DNA of 64,000 bases from Oscillospiraceae bacterium (GTDB lineage Bacteria; Bacillota; Clostridia; Oscillospirales; SIG627). The position numbers and the translations under genes were made by a program. Under the pieces are notes generated by a model. The model saw only the letters and a program-made list of their open reading frames with translations, ran no database searches and had not been told where the DNA came from. The DNA is taken from the NCBI GenBank assembly GCA_015065265.1, contig SVQQ01000004.1, positions 43,578-107,577 on the forward strand, written 5' to 3'. Position 1 is the stretch's first letter; every line of letters begins with the position of its first letter. Of the stretch, positions 62,601 to 64,000 are shown piece after piece.

Positions 62601-64000
62601 AGAATAAATTAATTGCAGAACAAAATGCTTTAGAGAAAGAAATTGAAAATATAGCGAAATTAACTTCTCAATATGATGACCTAACCGCTGCGTATGAGAA
62701 TTGGCAGAAAGCTCAATCTTCCGAAAATGAGGGTTCAAAATACGATACTATTTCACAAGATTTAGAAAATATTAAGAAACTTTATGAAGATGGTCTTGTT
62801 GGAACTGATGATTTTAAAGCAGCCGTTCAATTAATGTCAAATCAAGATTTGACAAATGCAACAGTAGAACAATTAAAAAGTGCCTTTGAAAAAAGCTATC
62901 CGGCAATGCAAAAATATTTCAAAGACGGAGATGAAGGCTGTAAAGCATTTCTTAATGATGTTTCAAAATTAAACTCAGAGTGGGCGCATATTAACGAGAA
63001 TGGCGATTGGGAAATCAATTTCAATGATGAAGATGTTGCTGAAAAACTTGGTATAAGTGTTGGTGCATTGCAAGCTATAATGAAAAAACTTAAAGAGTTT
63101 GGATTTGACATCAATCTTTCAACCTCAATCGAATCATTAGCAGACTTAAAAAGTGCTACTGAAGCAGCAAATGATAAATTAAAAGAATTAGGTAAAACTG
63201 ATATTGATTTTAATGTTAATTCAACTAATGTTAATGATTTATTTACACAAATAGATAGTGCTAAAAAAATCTTTGATTCTTTTAGAAACGAAGATGGTAC
63301 TGTTGATTTATCTGTTGAGGGCGCACAAGAGGCTAAAACAATTTTAGCAGCTCTTATCATGCAGAAACAACAAGTTACTGAACCTGCTATTATGCAACTT
63401 AAAGTTAATGCTGAAACTGCAAAATCTGAAATTGAAACTGCGGCTGTTTTAATAAATGATTTCCGTACAAAATATCGTGATTTAGAGGTTAAAATTGCAA
63501 CCGGTGAAGATACATCGGCATTGCAGACGGAAATTCAAGGTATTATTACAGAGCTTGACAAGTTACCGGAAGATGTAAAAACATCTTTAGGTATTAATAC
63601 AGAAGAGTTTAATTCAGCAGTAGAAACTTTAAAAAATACAAAAGTCGATGTTGCTGCTGGTGTTACATTATCACAAGATTCTTTAGAAGTTATAAAATCT
63701 ACAGTACAAAGTATTACTCCAACAATGATGGTTACGGCTGGTTTAGATGCAACTCTCATAGAGAATTATCAAGCATCTGAGCATGATGCTTCGGGTACAG
63801 TTACTTGGGATAACGATACTACTCTTGTTGATAAGTGGATTGCAACTCCACAAAAAGCTGATGGTACAGTATATTGGGATGACAATACTGATAATGTTCA
63901 AACAAAATTCTCTGCAACTGGTACTATTATATGGTCAAATGGTGCTGGTGCAAGAGGTACTGCATTTGCACAGGGTAATTGGGGTACATCAAAATCTGGT
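59687..64000 (+). CDS. Phage tail tape-measure-like protein, open at window end
   Basis: At least 1438 residues without a stop; AAGGAGG lies before ATG 59687. The first 130 residues hold about four imperfect 25-30-residue repeats (VNVTGKLNKS, VVGKLDKSAT, VKANINTKDL). Residues about 150-420 are the phage tail tape-measure core, with GVDIDKIISYITVVEETT, SVVGESFKTIFARMGKV and FGGVYQSENFIALMNNYD. Hydrophobic helices near 617-640 (SNPIGILAVALTTLISLITM), then coiled coil. The last residues (ARGTAFAQGNWGT) match the Clostridia tail ending before a hydrolase domain. No head or tail-tube gene precedes it. Confidence 0.85.
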   Translation, partial: MSNNSDGQITLSLAIKKTLANIQAGLKQISDKLYVNVTGKLNKSKTRTQIKNDLNSLNTDVKVVGKLDKSATKRKIKADIKSLNDSASIDVKANINTKDLKSKLKSLKSKSSTVKVNADINGAKNLDKVSEGMESINKKSVSTIANINLVNRAINGLEQTARKMIKTSAEMNEKLTDTRMVTGKNYEEAEKLVHEYNNLAKELGSTTLEVLDASSEWLRQGKTEAETAELIKQSMILSKVGAMDSATATERLTSAMNGYKMAVSDVSGIVDKFTSVDMAAAVSADELAEALSHTASSAYLAGVDIDKIISYITVVEETTRKSASVVGESFKTIFARMGKVTNGDAVDDMGEDISKVEATLRGLGIELRKSVDEFKDFDVVLDEVGSKWSTFSSVKQREIATAFGGVYQSENFIALMNNYDKVSKYVDIAANSAGTAAEKFQAYEESVKAHANEFLAAAESLSMNAIPADFMNTIISAGTALVEFIDNIHLLQLTLNNIVAVGAVKGFSLMGTKIKDVTQNVKQLSTAFNILDNSNSILSTSEFEKLLSVTKGLSESQLRLVISSKTLTNQQRIAILTANGLTTEEAEQTIATLGLATAEGAATTATFSLSGAMKALKAAFLSNPIGILAVALTTLISLITMGVDKIKTMKEEARQAAIDSANAAADSSNEIIELTNNYLKLSEEVKTNATVKENLITTEDTLLSKLGLEGSRVDELVAKYGNLSDAIKAASVEKLQEDERDLRGGLTAKAETALEKAKPSGIADKGMNHLITTWSKDATEINHKALNALVDAGYISSGSFGSRGMELWLTDMDLTTIEGVISAHDQLGEMLDIVQTNAGSNNEVYKELYTRYNNCTESIQAYKDGISDLNKNLAQQYTMQGLIGKEVPKTQKEFDDYRNSVIESAKASGEFEGSAEDIANAIDSILASNSQFTDFMKKAESSETDISSIDAKIKAYNELTEKILNCTDAQEKNKLIAEQNALEKEIENIAKLTSQYDDLTAAYENWQKAQSSENEGSKYDTISQDLENIKKLYEDGLVGTDDFKAAVQLMSNQDLTNATVEQLKSAFEKSYPAMQKYFKDGDEGCKAFLNDVSKLNSEWAHINENGDWEINFNDEDVAEKLGISVGALQAIMKKLKEFGFDINLSTSIESLADLKSATEAANDKLKELGKTDIDFNVNSTNVNDLFTQIDSAKKIFDSFRNEDGTVDLSVEGAQEAKTILAALIMQKQQVTEPAIMQLKVNAETAKSEIETAAVLINDFRTKYRDLEVKIATGEDTSALQTEIQGIITELDKLPEDVKTSLGINTEEFNSAVETLKNTKVDVAAGVTLSQDSLEVIKSTVQSITPTMMVTAGLDATLIENYQASEHDASGTVTWDNDTTLVDKWIATPQKADGTVYWDDNTDNVQTKFSATGTIIWSNGAGARGTAFAQGNWGTSKSG

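Noticed and set aside
59707..63759. Minus-strand frames opposite the tape-measure-like gene
   Set aside because: They are shadow frames; the plus strand stays open for 1438 codons and has a good ribosome binding site, so the minus frames are not genes.

Overview
The window looks like a chromosomal segment of a low-GC, Gram-positive anaerobe of the class Clostridia (Bacillota), probably a gut-type Oscillospirales or Eubacteriales relative. The evidence is the gene order of the ribosomal super-operon (with a KOW protein between map and infA), whiA, hprK, DUF1292, an orphan MsmX-type ATPase, a MocR/ECF pair, AGGAGG-type ribosome binding sites and consensus sigma-A promoters. No database search was possible; all names rest on motifs and remembered family features.

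Layout. 1-2086 (minus) holds two halves of a heterodimeric ABC exporter, the second cut by the window edge. 2232-4910 holds a lipoprotein, a C-terminally truncated MocR regulator and an ECF vitamin-transporter S component. 4968-20445 (minus) is an uninterrupted S10-spc-alpha operon, rpsJ to rplQ, with secY, adk, map, infA and rpoA. It is preceded by a roughly 300-nt structured leader and a promoter near 20754-20782. 21087-24044 (plus) carries a lipoprotein, a phosphohexomutase, a DUF1292 protein and a 6S-like RNA. 24139-25332 is an F420-ligase-like protein. 25430-37333 (minus) is a nine-gene operon: hprK, ROK glucokinase, murB, whiA, dnaE, PBP1A, CPBP protease, tadA and an EamA permease. 38304-44211 carries tex, an msmX-like ATPase, a tRNA-Pro, a collagen-like surface protein and a quinone-oxidoreductase-like protein.

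Near 44,990 a ZIP metal transporter loses its N-terminus and the sequence becomes visibly more AT-rich. From there to the window end lies a mobile element whose right end is outside the window. It contains a frameshifted zinc-ribbon gene, two exported proteins, zinc-ribbon proteins (one with an L7/L12-C-terminal-like domain), two XRE regulators, a small serine recombinase with a res-like site, a J-domain protein, a RelE-type toxin-antitoxin cluster with a HicB-tail-like peptide, a possible replication initiator with repeats, many unrecognised small proteins in tandem paralogous pairs, and a tape-measure-like gene of at least 1438 codons running off the end. No portal, terminase, capsid, tail-tube, relaxase or T4SS gene is recognisable here, so prophage, phage-plasmid and integrative element remain open.

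The most unusual material is in this element: two small paralogous genes that look like excised copies of a tape-measure module, a 100-bp element bounded by 25-bp inverted repeats, a promoter-plus-terminator unit that looks like a small RNA, and repeats near the candidate replication gene. In the core, the 6S-like RNA, the rpsJ leader and the shortened MocR regulator stand out.
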